Assembly (NCBI GenBank): GCA_020099315.1
Contig: CP083650.1
Coordinates: 1,426,001 to 1,490,000 of the forward strand
Direction: 5' to 3'
Source of the DNA: Citrobacter europaeus
GTDB taxonomy: Bacteria; Pseudomonadota; Gammaproteobacteria; Enterobacterales; Enterobacteriaceae
DNA length: 64,000 bases
Position 1 is the stretch's first letter. Each line of letters begins with the position of its first letter. Made by a program: the position numbers and the translations under genes. The notes beneath the pieces were generated by a model, which had not been told where the DNA came from, made no database searches, and saw only the letters and a list, made by a program, of their open reading frames with translations. Below are positions 15,865-23,930 of this stretch, piece by piece.

Positions 15865-17253
15865 TTATAGGGTTAAACACTGAATGCTGGTGCGAGCAGC
15901 GGCTTGCGGGTACAGCCTGGCGACGTTTGCCAGTAGCGGGAGCAGGCCATTTGAATCGCGGTAATACTCAAACTGATTCGGTAACAGAATTCTTTTACCC
16001 TGGTCGTCCAGCTCCCGGTATTTGAGCCAGTTATGGATATCGAACTGGCTGGCGCGAGAGAGCCATCCCCCTGAACCGACGACTTTGCGTACGGTGGTGA
16101 GATCGCGACCCATCTGTAAATCCACGTTACCCACGCAGGTGCAAACCTGCTTTTTAGTGCCCGCGTGGCGCTCAGCGGCATAGCCCACGCACAAACCTGC
16201 CAGCAGGGTGTCGAAATATTTCTCCTCCTCGCTGAGTGGCAGGTAATCCGGTTGCCCAACCAGGTGACGCAGGTAGCGGTAAAACGCTTCCTCGCGCTGC
16301 GGTTGTTGGGCGAAGATGACTTTCACCATTTCCTGCGTGCTTTCTCCCACCACGACGGCGGAAACGCGCATTCCCAGGTCGCCTTCAACGGTACGTTTAA
16401 CGAACGGTTCAGGAACACCATGCAGGACGGTATCGGGGGAGAGGGTATTCGCGCTGGCCGAATAGACATCCGTGGTGGCTCCGCCCATATCAATCAGCAT
16501 GAATTCCTTCCATGCGCTGTCGTAATCGCTAATGGCTTTAACTAACTCATATACCGTCCATGGCGTCGGCATTGGCTCTTCGCCTGTTTCGCCGACAATG
16601 ACGTCCAGACCTTTGCCTTTGACAATGCGTGACAAGAACACATCGCAAATCGCCTGGCGCGCGGCAAACGGATTCGGGTGATCGAGGTCTGGCAGAATGT
16701 TGTCTACCGTGGTCAGATCCTTATGTCCGAGAATCGTTTGTATTTCGTCCTGAATGTCCCGGTTTCCGGCGTAGATAATGGCGCAATCAAGCTTTGAGCC
16801 TGCCAGCGCGTGCGCATTCGCCAGGCCATAGCTTTCTTCGCCACCGTCTGTACCGCCGGTAAACAGCAGAATGTCTGGGGGGGAAGATTCCAGCTCCTGA
16901 ATGTCATGACGGTTGAGCTTGTACGAATAATATTGCGCGATTTTCGCTCCTGCCGAATGGGCGGTAACTTTGGCCGATTCCAGCGTAATGGAAGGCACCA
17001 GCCCCATTGCTGCAACGGCGAGTCCACCTTTGGCCGAAGAAGAGTATTTCAACTGCACTTCACCACTTTTCAGTAACGGGCGAGCATCGGCAACGTTCAG
17101 CACCTGATTCAGGCTGGCAAAAAAACCGTCTGCCAGATGATGTGTGGTGGTTGGGGTCAGGACATGGTTTACCAGGGTTAATTCTTCGCCTTCATGGGCG
17201 AAGAGGGCAGCCTTGGTCCATGTCGAGCCGATATCGACAGAAACTGTTTGCAT
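15865..17253 (-). CDS. glmL: Methylaspartate mutase accessory protein GlmL (reactivating ATPase)
   Basis: The protein has 462 residues from the ATG at 17253-17251, which overlaps the glmS stop as TGATG; an upstream in-frame start at 17274 lies inside glmS and was not chosen. It is an ASKHA-fold ATPase. The two phosphate-binding loops are MQTVSVDIGSTWTKAALF at the N-terminus and LIDMGGATTDVYS near residue 210. The family exchanges damaged cobalamin out of B12-dependent mutases using ATP. It has long been called MutL in clostridia, with no relation to mismatch repair. Position between glmS and glmE matches known glutamate mutase operons. Confidence 0.94.
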   Translation of the reverse strand: MQTVSVDIGSTWTKAALFAHEGEELTLVNHVLTPTTTHHLADGFFASLNQVLNVADARPLLKSGEVQLKYSSSAKGGLAVAAMGLVPSITLESAKVTAHSAGAKIAQYYSYKLNRHDIQELESSPPDILLFTGGTDGGEESYGLANAHALAGSKLDCAIIYAGNRDIQDEIQTILGHKDLTTVDNILPDLDHPNPFAARQAICDVFLSRIVKGKGLDVIVGETGEEPMPTPWTVYELVKAISDYDSAWKEFMLIDMGGATTDVYSASANTLSPDTVLHGVPEPFVKRTVEGDLGMRVSAVVVGESTQEMVKVIFAQQPQREEAFYRYLRHLVGQPDYLPLSEEEKYFDTLLAGLCVGYAAERHAGTKKQVCTCVGNVDLQMGRDLTTVRKVVGSGGWLSRASQFDIHNWLKYRELDDQGKRILLPNQFEYYRDSNGLLPLLANVARLYPQAAARTSIQCLTL

Positions 17254-17702
17254 CAGATAGCCTCTTCCAGGCAACGCTGCTCAAGGCCATTGTGTTGGTG
17301 AATATCATTAGTGATAAGCGCGCAGACATCTTCCAGGTCATGGCTTGGTGCGAAGACGCGGTTAAATCCCATCTCTTTAAACTTCACTTCCACATCGGCG
17401 AAGTCATGCTTACCGACGACCAGGTTGCCGCCGACGTACAGCAGAATGTCGCCGAGGCCACGTTCTATGCAGCGCTCACGTAACCCGAGGCAGTCAATGT
17501 CGCCGTGACCGTAGATAGAGGACACCACGATGGCATCGGCGCCTGTTTCAATCGCGGCATCAATATATTCATCCTGGCTCACCATCACCCCGAGGTTGAT
17601 TACGTGAAAATCATGAGCTGTAAAAACGCGATCCAGAACTTTATTACCTACTGCATGGCAGTCAGCACCGATGACGCCAATAACAAGTGTAGATTTCTTC
17701 AT
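17253..17702 (-). CDS. glmS: Methylaspartate (glutamate) mutase subunit S, B12-binding
   Basis: The protein has 149 residues. It is a free-standing cobalamin-binding domain with the full base-off/His-on signature: D14-x-H16-x-x-G19 (GADCHAVG), S61 (VVSSIYG) and G91-G92 (YVGGN). H16 supplies the lower axial ligand to cobalt. It carries the coenzyme and pairs with GlmE to form glutamate mutase. The ribosome site AGAGGATTACCC precedes the ATG. It is the first gene of the series, so the main promoter should lie in the long AT-rich gap to its right. The symbol is shared with the unrelated glucosamine synthase gene. Confidence 0.96.
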   Translation of the reverse strand: MKKSTLVIGVIGADCHAVGNKVLDRVFTAHDFHVINLGVMVSQDEYIDAAIETGADAIVVSSIYGHGDIDCLGLRERCIERGLGDILLYVGGNLVVGKHDFADVEVKFKEMGFNRVFAPSHDLEDVCALITNDIHQHNGLEQRCLEEAI

Positions 17703-18855
17703 GGGTAATCCTCTGTAGGGCTGATGGTCAATAAGTGAAAATTGTTTTCTAATATTTAGAACATGGATTGTGGCAACCTCTTAATAGGGTTGAAGTTTCT
17801 GTGGAAGCGGAAAAGGAAGCAATTGATCTATTTTCAAAATATCCTGCGCAAAATGATTGTTATATTATTTTTTTATAAAATCACTTTACTATCAGTGTCT
17901 TATGATTTGTTTTTGCGATGATTTTTAATTTGTTAGGAAATTGGGTAATAAATAACTTGCCATGTTTGTGATCGAAATCTTATTTTGTTGCGCGCCTCGT
18001 TTATGCACCATTTTTAATAATTTAAAAAATCACATTTACTAAATAACTTGTGAACGGGATAACGGTTTTTTATTTTTTAATCTTATATGTCATAATTATC
18101 TTTTGTTAAATTTAGGATAAAAATGATAATGAATTGTTTGTGGCATATTTAAACATTGCCATATAAGAGAAGAAGATAGGTGAATGATAACTTTAAGTGA
18201 TGATTTAAGCGGAACGGCTGCGCTCTGCGGGAGAACGCCAAACGCAATGCGTCTGTCAATGAGCTACGCTTTCGCTTCAATTTGAGATAGTTACATCTTG
18301 GTGTTAATTATAAGTGAAATTTAAATGAACAATTTGTATGAAATAACAAATCCATGACTTGCTAAACAAAAAACTGTGAGCTACCCAGCAATAGTGACTC
18401 TTTATCTGCGGACAATTTTGTCAGCCAGGCGAGTTAAAAGATCGTGTAGATTTAAATAAATAACCTATCATTTGTAGTAACGGCAATTACTCATTGAAAA
18501 ACATGTTGTTAACATGATGTTCACTAGTCATCTTACTGCTAAACACTATTAACATTAAATTTGAAAATTGATTTAAATCAATGTTTAAAACTTGGTAAAC
18601 GGCATCAAAAGAGGTTAAATTGCTGCAGATCAAATTGGTCTGAAGGTGGTAAATTAGCTATAAATTGATCACTATCGAAAAATGCAAATTTACCTCGATA
18701 AAAACCTGTTTATTGTAAGGATTTTACGGCGTAATATAATTGCGGGATCAATTTGAGTGTTTTATTAACATGTTTGTAACCTTTCATCATTGTCCTTTCT
18801 TCAAATGAGAGGAAAGGGCAGCGGCGGGGGGAAGCAGATAAATTTGTATTGGGGC
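17703..18855. promoter_or_regulatory. AT-rich intergenic region holding the divergent glmS and cydA promoters
   Basis: These 1.15 kb contain no convincing gene. They are very AT-rich with many TTAAA/TTTAA tracts, except for a short richer patch at about 18205-18275 that resembles nothing I recognise. The glmS promoter should be at the left and the multi-promoter cydA control region at the right. An FNR site is listed separately. No cobalamin riboswitch was found upstream of glmS. In E. coli this gap lies between the mng genes and cydA. Confidence 0.5.
18568..18581. promoter_or_regulatory. FNR binding site upstream of cydA
   Basis: TTGATTTAAATCAA matches the FNR consensus TTGAT-N4-ATCAA at all ten defined bases. 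In E. coli FNR represses cydAB under strict anoxia while ArcA activates it under low oxygen. A second near-match (TTGATCACTATCGA, one mismatch) is at 18665-18678. Confidence 0.8.
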
Positions 18856-18921
18856 ATGCGTGTGACCCTTTCTAACGGGGTTCACTCTCGGAGTCTTCAT
18901 GCGATGAGCAAGGAGTCATGA
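18856..18921 (+). CDS. Possible 21-residue leader ORF coupled to cydA
   Basis: An ATG at 18856 opens a frame of 21 codons (MRVTL...SKES). Its TGA overlaps the cydA ATG by one base (TGATG), the arrangement of translationally coupled genes. A run of four G's five bases upstream may serve as a weak ribosome site. The codons lie across GTGACCC/GGGGTTCAC, which can pair as a hairpin. No function or family is recognised. It may be a real leader peptide that tunes cydA translation, or chance. Confidence 0.35.
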   Translation: MRVTLSNGVHSRSLHAMSKES

Positions 18922-20489
18922 TGTTAGATATAGTCGAACTGTCGCGCTTACAGTTTGCCTTGACCGCGATGTACCACTTCCTGTTTGTGCCACTGACGCT
19001 CGGTATGGCGTTCTTGCTGGCCATCATGGAAACGGTCTACGTCCTTTCCGGCAAACAGATTTATAAAGATATGACCAAGTTCTGGGGCAAGTTGTTTGGT
19101 ATCAACTTCGCTCTGGGTGTGGCAACCGGTCTGACCATGGAGTTCCAGTTCGGGACTAACTGGTCCTACTACTCCCACTATGTAGGGGATATTTTCGGTG
19201 CGCCGCTGGCGATCGAAGGTTTGATGGCCTTCTTCCTCGAATCCACCTTTGTAGGTCTGTTCTTCTTCGGCTGGGACCGTTTGGGTAAAGTCCAGCATAT
19301 GTGCGTCACCTGGCTGGTAGCTCTGGGTTCTAACCTGTCCGCGCTGTGGATTCTGGTTGCGAACGGCTGGATGCAAAACCCAATCGCCGCGGATTTCAAT
19401 TTCGAAACCATGCGTATGGAGATGCTGAGCTTCTCTGAACTGGTGCTCAACCCGGTTGCACAGGTGAAATTTGTTCACACTGTGGCATCTGGTTATGTCT
19501 GTGGCGCGATGTTCGTTCTGGGGATCAGCTCCTACTATATGCTGCGCGGTCGTGACTTCGCGTTCGCTAAACGTTCTTTTGCCATCGCCGCCAGCTTTGG
19601 TATGGCTGCAATTCTGTCTGTTATCGTTCTGGGTGATGAATCCGGTTACGAAATGGGCGACGTGCAGAAAACCAAACTCGCTGCGATTGAAGCAGAATGG
19701 GAAACTCAGCCTGCACCGGCTTCCTTTACGCTGTTCGGTATTCCGGACCAGGATGCGCAGGAAAACCATTTTGCGATTCAAATTCCTTATGCGCTGGGCA
19801 TCATTGCCACCCGCTCTGTTGATACACCGGTCATTGGTCTGAAAGATCTGATGGTGCAGCACGAAGAGCGCATCCGTAACGGGATGAAAGCGTATCAACT
19901 GCTGGAAGAGCTGCGTGCTGGTACGACCGATCAGGCCGTTCGCGATCAGTTCAACAGCATGAAGAAAGACCTGGGTTATGGTCTGCTGCTGAAACGCTAT
20001 ACGGATAACGTCACCGACGCGACCGAAGCGCAAATTCAGCAGGCAACGAAAGATTCTATTCCTCGCGTTGCGCCGCTGTACTTCGCATTCCGTATCATGG
20101 TGGCATGCGGCATTCTGATGCTGGCAATCATCGCTGTGTCCTTCTGGACCGTACTTCGTAACCGTATCGGTGAGAAAAAATGGCTGCTGCGCACTGCGCT
20201 GTATGCGATTCCTCTGCCGTGGATTGCGATCGAATCCGGTTGGTTTGTCGCAGAGTACGGTCGTCAACCGTGGGCGATTGGTGAAGTGTTACCAACAGCC
20301 GTAGCGAACTCTTCGCTGACCGCTGGCGACCTCATCTTCTCGATGCTGTTGATTTGCGGCCTGTATACCCTGTTCCTGGTGGCTGAACTGTATCTGATGT
20401 TCAAGTTCGCACGCCTTGGGCCGAGTAGCCTGAAAACCGGTCGTTATCACTACGAGCAGTCCACTGTGACTTCTCAGCCGGCACGCTAA
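18921..20489 (+). CDS. cydA: Cytochrome bd-I ubiquinol oxidase subunit I
   Basis: The protein has 522 residues from the second of two tandem ATGs, matching E. coli CydA. The haem ligand H19 is visible (LTAMYH), as is the VKFVHTVASGY block with the H186 ligand. The Q loop that binds ubiquinol (GDESGYEMGDVQKTK onward) is intact. CydA carries haems b558, b595 and d in the inner membrane and reduces O2 to water with high affinity. Ribosome site AAGGAG precedes the start. It heads cydA-cydB-cydX-ybgE. The upstream FNR site indicates oxygen control. Confidence 0.98.
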   Translation: MLDIVELSRLQFALTAMYHFLFVPLTLGMAFLLAIMETVYVLSGKQIYKDMTKFWGKLFGINFALGVATGLTMEFQFGTNWSYYSHYVGDIFGAPLAIEGLMAFFLESTFVGLFFFGWDRLGKVQHMCVTWLVALGSNLSALWILVANGWMQNPIAADFNFETMRMEMLSFSELVLNPVAQVKFVHTVASGYVCGAMFVLGISSYYMLRGRDFAFAKRSFAIAASFGMAAILSVIVLGDESGYEMGDVQKTKLAAIEAEWETQPAPASFTLFGIPDQDAQENHFAIQIPYALGIIATRSVDTPVIGLKDLMVQHEERIRNGMKAYQLLEELRAGTTDQAVRDQFNSMKKDLGYGLLLKRYTDNVTDATEAQIQQATKDSIPRVAPLYFAFRIMVACGILMLAIIAVSFWTVLRNRIGEKKWLLRTALYAIPLPWIAIESGWFVAEYGRQPWAIGEVLPTAVANSSLTAGDLIFSMLLICGLYTLFLVAELYLMFKFARLGPSSLKTGRYHYEQSTVTSQPAR

Positions 20490-20504
20490 GACAGGAGTCG
20501 TCAA

Positions 20505-21644
20505 ATGATCGATTATGAAGTATTGCGTTTTATCTGGTGGCTGCTGGTTGGCATTCTGCTGATTGGTTTCGCGGTCACTGATGGCTTCGACATGGGGGTG
20601 GGCATGCTCACCCGTTTCCTCGGCCGTAATGATACCGAGCGTCGAATTATGATTAACTCCATCGCCCCACACTGGGACGGTAACCAGGTTTGGCTCATCA
20701 CCGCAGGCGGCGCACTGTTCGCAGCCTGGCCGATGGTGTATGCCGCCGCGTTCTCCGGCTTCTATGTGGCGATGATTCTGGTACTGGCATCGTTGTTCTT
20801 CCGTCCGGTCGGTTTTGATTACCGCTCCAAGATTGAAGACATGCGCTGGCGCAACATGTGGGACTGGGGCATCTTCATTGGTAGCTTCGTTCCACCGCTG
20901 GTTATTGGCGTGGCATTCGGCAACCTGCTGCAAGGGGTTCCGTTCCACGTAGACGACTACATGCGTCTGTACTACACCGGTAACTTCTTCCAGTTGCTGA
21001 ATCCGTTTGGTCTGCTGGCGGGTGTCGTGAGTGTTGGGATGATCATCACCCAGGGCGCGACCTATCTGCAGATGCGTACGGTAGGTGAGCTGCATCTGCG
21101 TGCACGTGCAACTTCGCAGGTTGCGGCACTGGTGACTCTGGTCTGCTTCGCGCTGGCCGGTGTATGGGTGATTTACGGTATTGACGGTTATGTTGTGACC
21201 TCCGCACTGGATCACCATGCCGCCTCAAACCCGCTGACCAAAGAAGTGGCTCGCGAGGCTGGCGCATGGATGGTGAACTTTAATAACGCACCTATCCTGT
21301 GGCTGGTTCCTGCACTGGGCGTCGTTCTGCCGCTGTTGACTATCCTGACTTCTCGTATGGAGAAAGGGGCATGGGCGTTCGTCTTCTCCTCACTGACGTT
21401 AGCCTGCATCATCCTGACTGCCGGTATCGCAATGTTCCCGTTTGTGATGCCATCCAGCACCATGATGAACGCAAGCCTGACTATGTGGGATGCCACCTCC
21501 AGCCAGCTTACATTGAACCTGATGACCTGGGTCGCGGCGGTGTTTGTACCGATCATTCTGTTGTACACCGGCTGGTGCTACTGGAAGATGTTCGGTCGCA
21601 TCACTAAAGAAGATATTGAAAGCAACACCCACTCTCTGTACTAA
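20505..21644 (+). CDS. cydB: Cytochrome bd-I ubiquinol oxidase subunit II
   Basis: The protein has 379 residues, as in E. coli. It begins MIDYEVLRFIWWLLVGILLIGFAVTDGFDMG, containing the GFxxTDGFDMG motif of CydB. Several further membrane segments follow, ending with a short cytoplasmic tail. CydB is the structural partner of CydA and provides a proton path to the haem site. It starts 15 bp after cydA with its own ribosome site (ACAGGAG). Confidence 0.98.
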   Translation: MIDYEVLRFIWWLLVGILLIGFAVTDGFDMGVGMLTRFLGRNDTERRIMINSIAPHWDGNQVWLITAGGALFAAWPMVYAAAFSGFYVAMILVLASLFFRPVGFDYRSKIEDMRWRNMWDWGIFIGSFVPPLVIGVAFGNLLQGVPFHVDDYMRLYYTGNFFQLLNPFGLLAGVVSVGMIITQGATYLQMRTVGELHLRARATSQVAALVTLVCFALAGVWVIYGIDGYVVTSALDHHAASNPLTKEVAREAGAWMVNFNNAPILWLVPALGVVLPLLTILTSRMEKGAWAFVFSSLTLACIILTAGIAMFPFVMPSSTMMNASLTMWDATSSQLTLNLMTWVAAVFVPIILLYTGWCYWKMFGRITKEDIESNTHSLY

Positions 21645-21658
21645 GTAAGGAGCTTAAA

Positions 21659-21772
21659 ATGTGGTATTTCGCATGGATTTTGGGAACGCTTCTTGCCTGT
21701 GCATTTGGGATAATCACAGCGCTGGCGCTTGAGCACGTTGAATCAGGCAAAGCCGGACAAGAAGATAGCTGA
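21659..21772 (+). CDS. cydX: Cytochrome bd-I accessory subunit CydX
   Basis: This 37-residue protein begins MWYFAWILGT and has one membrane helix followed by the ALEHVE sequence typical of CydX. It is the small subunit that stabilises the haems of cytochrome bd. TAAGGAG precedes its ATG. Its TGA overlaps the ybgE ATG by one base (TGATG). Confidence 0.96.
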   Translation: MWYFAWILGTLLACAFGIITALALEHVESGKAGQEDS

Positions 21773-22065
21773 TGACCAACATTATCGCGATGGTATACAA
21801 CGCGATGGACAAGCGCCCCCTGCGGGCGCTTTCCTTTGTGCTGGCAATCGTGTTGGCTGGCTGCATATTCTGGGATCCGTCACGTTTTGCGGCCAAAACC
21901 AGTGAGCTTGAAATCTGGCATGGTTTCCTGCTGATGTGGGCGGTCTGCGCAGGCATTATTCACGGCGTTGGCTTCCGTCCTCGCGCGGTGCACTGGCAGG
22001 GCATCTTCTGCCCGCTGATCGCGGATATCGTCCTCATTGTTGGACTGTTTTTCTTCTTCTTTTGA
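21772..22065 (+). CDS. ybgE: Cyd operon protein YbgE
   Basis: The protein has 97 residues, the same as in E. coli. It has three hydrophobic segments: SFVLAIVLAGCIFW (about 22-36), LLMWAVCAGIIHGVGF (about 52-67) and a C-terminal stretch ending FFFFF. It is an inner-membrane protein always found with cydABX. Its exact role is not established. Coupling to cydX by a TGATG overlap and a strong terminator just downstream show that it closes the operon. Confidence 0.95.
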   Translation: MTNIIAMVYNAMDKRPLRALSFVLAIVLAGCIFWDPSRFAAKTSELEIWHGFLLMWAVCAGIIHGVGFRPRAVHWQGIFCPLIADIVLIVGLFFFFF

Positions 22066-22086
22066 ATAAGAAACATCCTTAAATAT

Positions 22087-22116
22087 TTATGGGCTTGCAT
22101 AAGCCCATAATTTTTT
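22087..22116 (+). terminator. Rho-independent terminator of cydABX-ybgE
   Basis: A perfect 10-bp stem, TTATGGGCTT/AAGCCCATAA with a GCAT loop, is followed by six T's. It lies 21 bp after the ybgE stop. Confidence 0.93.
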
Positions 22117-22340
22117 ACTCTCCGTTTACTTTCCCCCATTCCAAAGCACCATTCCCGCGCGTATAGTAGCGAAGTTTGAAAGCACTAACCTTTTGTTGCA
22201 TTACCGGGATGTACAGTGAAGACAGCGCGATATACAACGACATTCTTGATGCATCGCGGCGGCAAGAACGCGAGTCACCAGGCGCTTACCAGGGTAAGCA
22301 ACTGGTGTGAGTGGGCGAAGCCAACAAAGAGGCAGTAGGA

Positions 22341-22745
22341 ATGAATAAGTATATGTTTCGATGGCCGGTTCGTGTCTACTATGAAGATACCGATGCCGGT
22401 GGGGTGGTTTACCACGCCAGCTACGTCGCTTTTTATGAAAGAGCTCGTACAGAGATGCTGCGTCATCATCACTTCAGTCAGCAGGTCCTGTTGGCCGAAC
22501 GTGTAGCCTTTGTGGTGCGCAAGATGACCCTCGAGTATTTTGCGCCTGCCCGGCTCGACGATATGCTCGAAGTTCAAACCGAAATTACGTCAATGCGTGG
22601 CACCTCATTGGTTTTCACGCAACGCATTGTCAACGCAGAGAACACCGTGCTGAATGAAGCCGAAGTTCTGATCGTTTGCGTTGATCCACTCAAAATGAAG
22701 CCTCGTGCGCTTCCCAAGTCTATTGTCGCGGAGTTTAAGCAGTGA
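22341..22745 (+). CDS. ybgC: Acyl-CoA thioesterase YbgC (Tol-Pal associated)
   Basis: The protein has 134 residues from the ATG at 22341 (MNKYMFRWPVRVYYEDTDAGG), the E. coli length; a longer frame from 22311 lacks support. It is a hotdog-fold 4-hydroxybenzoyl-CoA-type thioesterase. The catalytic aspartate lies in YYEDTDAGGVVYHASYVAFYERART. It hydrolyses acyl-CoA and interacts with acyl carrier protein near the inner membrane. It leads the tol-pal operon and overlaps the tolQ GTG start. The upstream GGCAGTAGGA supplies the ribosome site. Confidence 0.96.
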   Translation: MNKYMFRWPVRVYYEDTDAGGVVYHASYVAFYERARTEMLRHHHFSQQVLLAERVAFVVRKMTLEYFAPARLDDMLEVQTEITSMRGTSLVFTQRIVNAENTVLNEAEVLIVCVDPLKMKPRALPKSIVAEFKQ

Positions 22746-23434
22746 CTGACATGAATATCCTTGATTTGTTCCTGAAGGCAAGCCTTCTGGTTAAACTTAT
22801 CATGTTGATTTTGATTGGTTTCTCAATCGCATCCTGGGCCATTATTATCCAGCGGACCCGTATTCTTAATGCTGCTTCACGTGAAGCCGAAGCATTTGAA
22901 GACAAGTTCTGGTCTGGCATTGAATTGTCGCGTCTGTATCAGGAAAGCCAGGGGCGTCGTGATAATCTGGCGGGCTCAGAGCAAATTTTCTATAGCGGAT
23001 TCAAAGAGTTTGCGCGTCTGCATCGGGCGAATAGCCATGCGCCGGAAGCGGTCGTTGAAGGAGCATCCCGTGCGATGCGTATCTCGATGAACCGTGAACT
23101 GGAAACGCTGGAAACGCATATTCCATTCCTCGGCACCGTCGGCTCCATCAGCCCGTATATCGGTCTGTTCGGTACCGTTTGGGGGATCATGCACGCATTT
23201 ATCGCGCTGGGCGCGGTAAAACAGGCCACGCTGCAAATGGTCGCGCCGGGTATCGCGGAAGCGTTGATCGCCACGGCTATCGGTCTGTTTGCGGCAATCC
23301 CGGCGGTTATGGCTTACAACCGACTGAATCAGCGCGTGAACAAGCTGGAACTGAATTACGACAACTTTATGGAAGAGTTCACCGCGATTCTGCACCGCCA
23401 GGCGTTTACCGTTAGCGAGAGCAACAAGGGGTAA
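22742..23434 (+). CDS. tolQ: Tol-Pal system inner-membrane protein TolQ
   Basis: The protein has 230 residues and starts at a GTG that overlaps the ybgC stop (GTGA), as in E. coli. It has three membrane helices: one at about 15-38 (LLVKLIMLILIGFSIASW) and two after residue 135 (YIGLFGTVWGIMHAF and IATAIGLFAAIPAVMAYNRL). TolQ with TolR is a proton-motive-force motor, homologous to ExbB and MotA. It energises TolA to pull the outer membrane inward during division. Confidence 0.98.
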   Translation: MTDMNILDLFLKASLLVKLIMLILIGFSIASWAIIIQRTRILNAASREAEAFEDKFWSGIELSRLYQESQGRRDNLAGSEQIFYSGFKEFARLHRANSHAPEAVVEGASRAMRISMNRELETLETHIPFLGTVGSISPYIGLFGTVWGIMHAFIALGAVKQATLQMVAPGIAEALIATAIGLFAAIPAVMAYNRLNQRVNKLELNYDNFMEEFTAILHRQAFTVSESNKG

Positions 23435-23437
23435 GCC

Positions 23438-23866
23438 ATGGCCAGAACGCGTGGACGAGGTCGTCGCGAACTCAAGTCCGAAATCAATATTGTACCGCTG
23501 CTCGACGTACTGCTGGTGCTGTTGCTGATCTTTATGGCAACCGCGCCGATCATTACGCAGAGTGTGGAAGTCGACCTGCCGGATGCGACCGAATCGCAAG
23601 CCGTCAGCAGTAACGACGAACCGCCGGTCATTATTGAGGTTTCCGGTATTGGGCAATACAGCGTGGTCGTTGAGAAAGACAGGATGGATCAACTGCCGCC
23701 GGAGCAGGTTATCGCGGAAGCGAAAAGCCGCCTGCAAACCAATCCGAAAACGGTCTTTTTAATCGGTGGTGCGAAAGACGTGCCTTATGATGAAATAATT
23801 AAAGCGCTGAACTTGTTACACAGTGCAGGCGTAAAATCGGTTGGCTTGATGACGCAGCCAATCTGA
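23438..23866 (+). CDS. tolR: Tol-Pal system protein TolR
   Basis: The protein has 142 residues. It has one N-terminal membrane helix (IVPLLDVLLVLLLIFMATAPI) carrying the proton-conducting aspartate at residue 23 of PLLDV, followed by a periplasmic domain. It pairs with TolQ, 3 bp upstream. It is homologous to ExbD. Confidence 0.98.
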   Translation: MARTRGRGRRELKSEINIVPLLDVLLVLLLIFMATAPIITQSVEVDLPDATESQAVSSNDEPPVIIEVSGIGQYSVVVEKDRMDQLPPEQVIAEAKSRLQTNPKTVFLIGGAKDVPYDEIIKALNLLHSAGVKSVGLMTQPI

Positions 23867-23930
23867 TGACCGCGTTTTGCTGGCTTGAAAGATAGCGCGT
23901 AACAGGCGAACAGTTTTTTGGGAACCGAGA

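Noticed and set aside
17703..18200. Possible cobalamin riboswitch before glmS
   Set aside because: The region is almost pure AT with no B12 box on the minus strand.
18948..20267. 439-codon open frame opposite cydA
   Set aside because: It is a shadow of the highly expressed cydA codon pattern, has no family features and is fully contained in cydA.
20289..21218. 309-codon open frame opposite cydA/cydB
   Set aside because: Antisense shadow of real genes, His/Gln/Asn-rich low-complexity product.
22209..22310. 33-codon frame upstream of ybgC (MYSEDSAIYND...)
   Set aside because: Short, weak ribosome site, no conserved feature that I know. It could be a leader ORF but the chance of an open frame this short is high.
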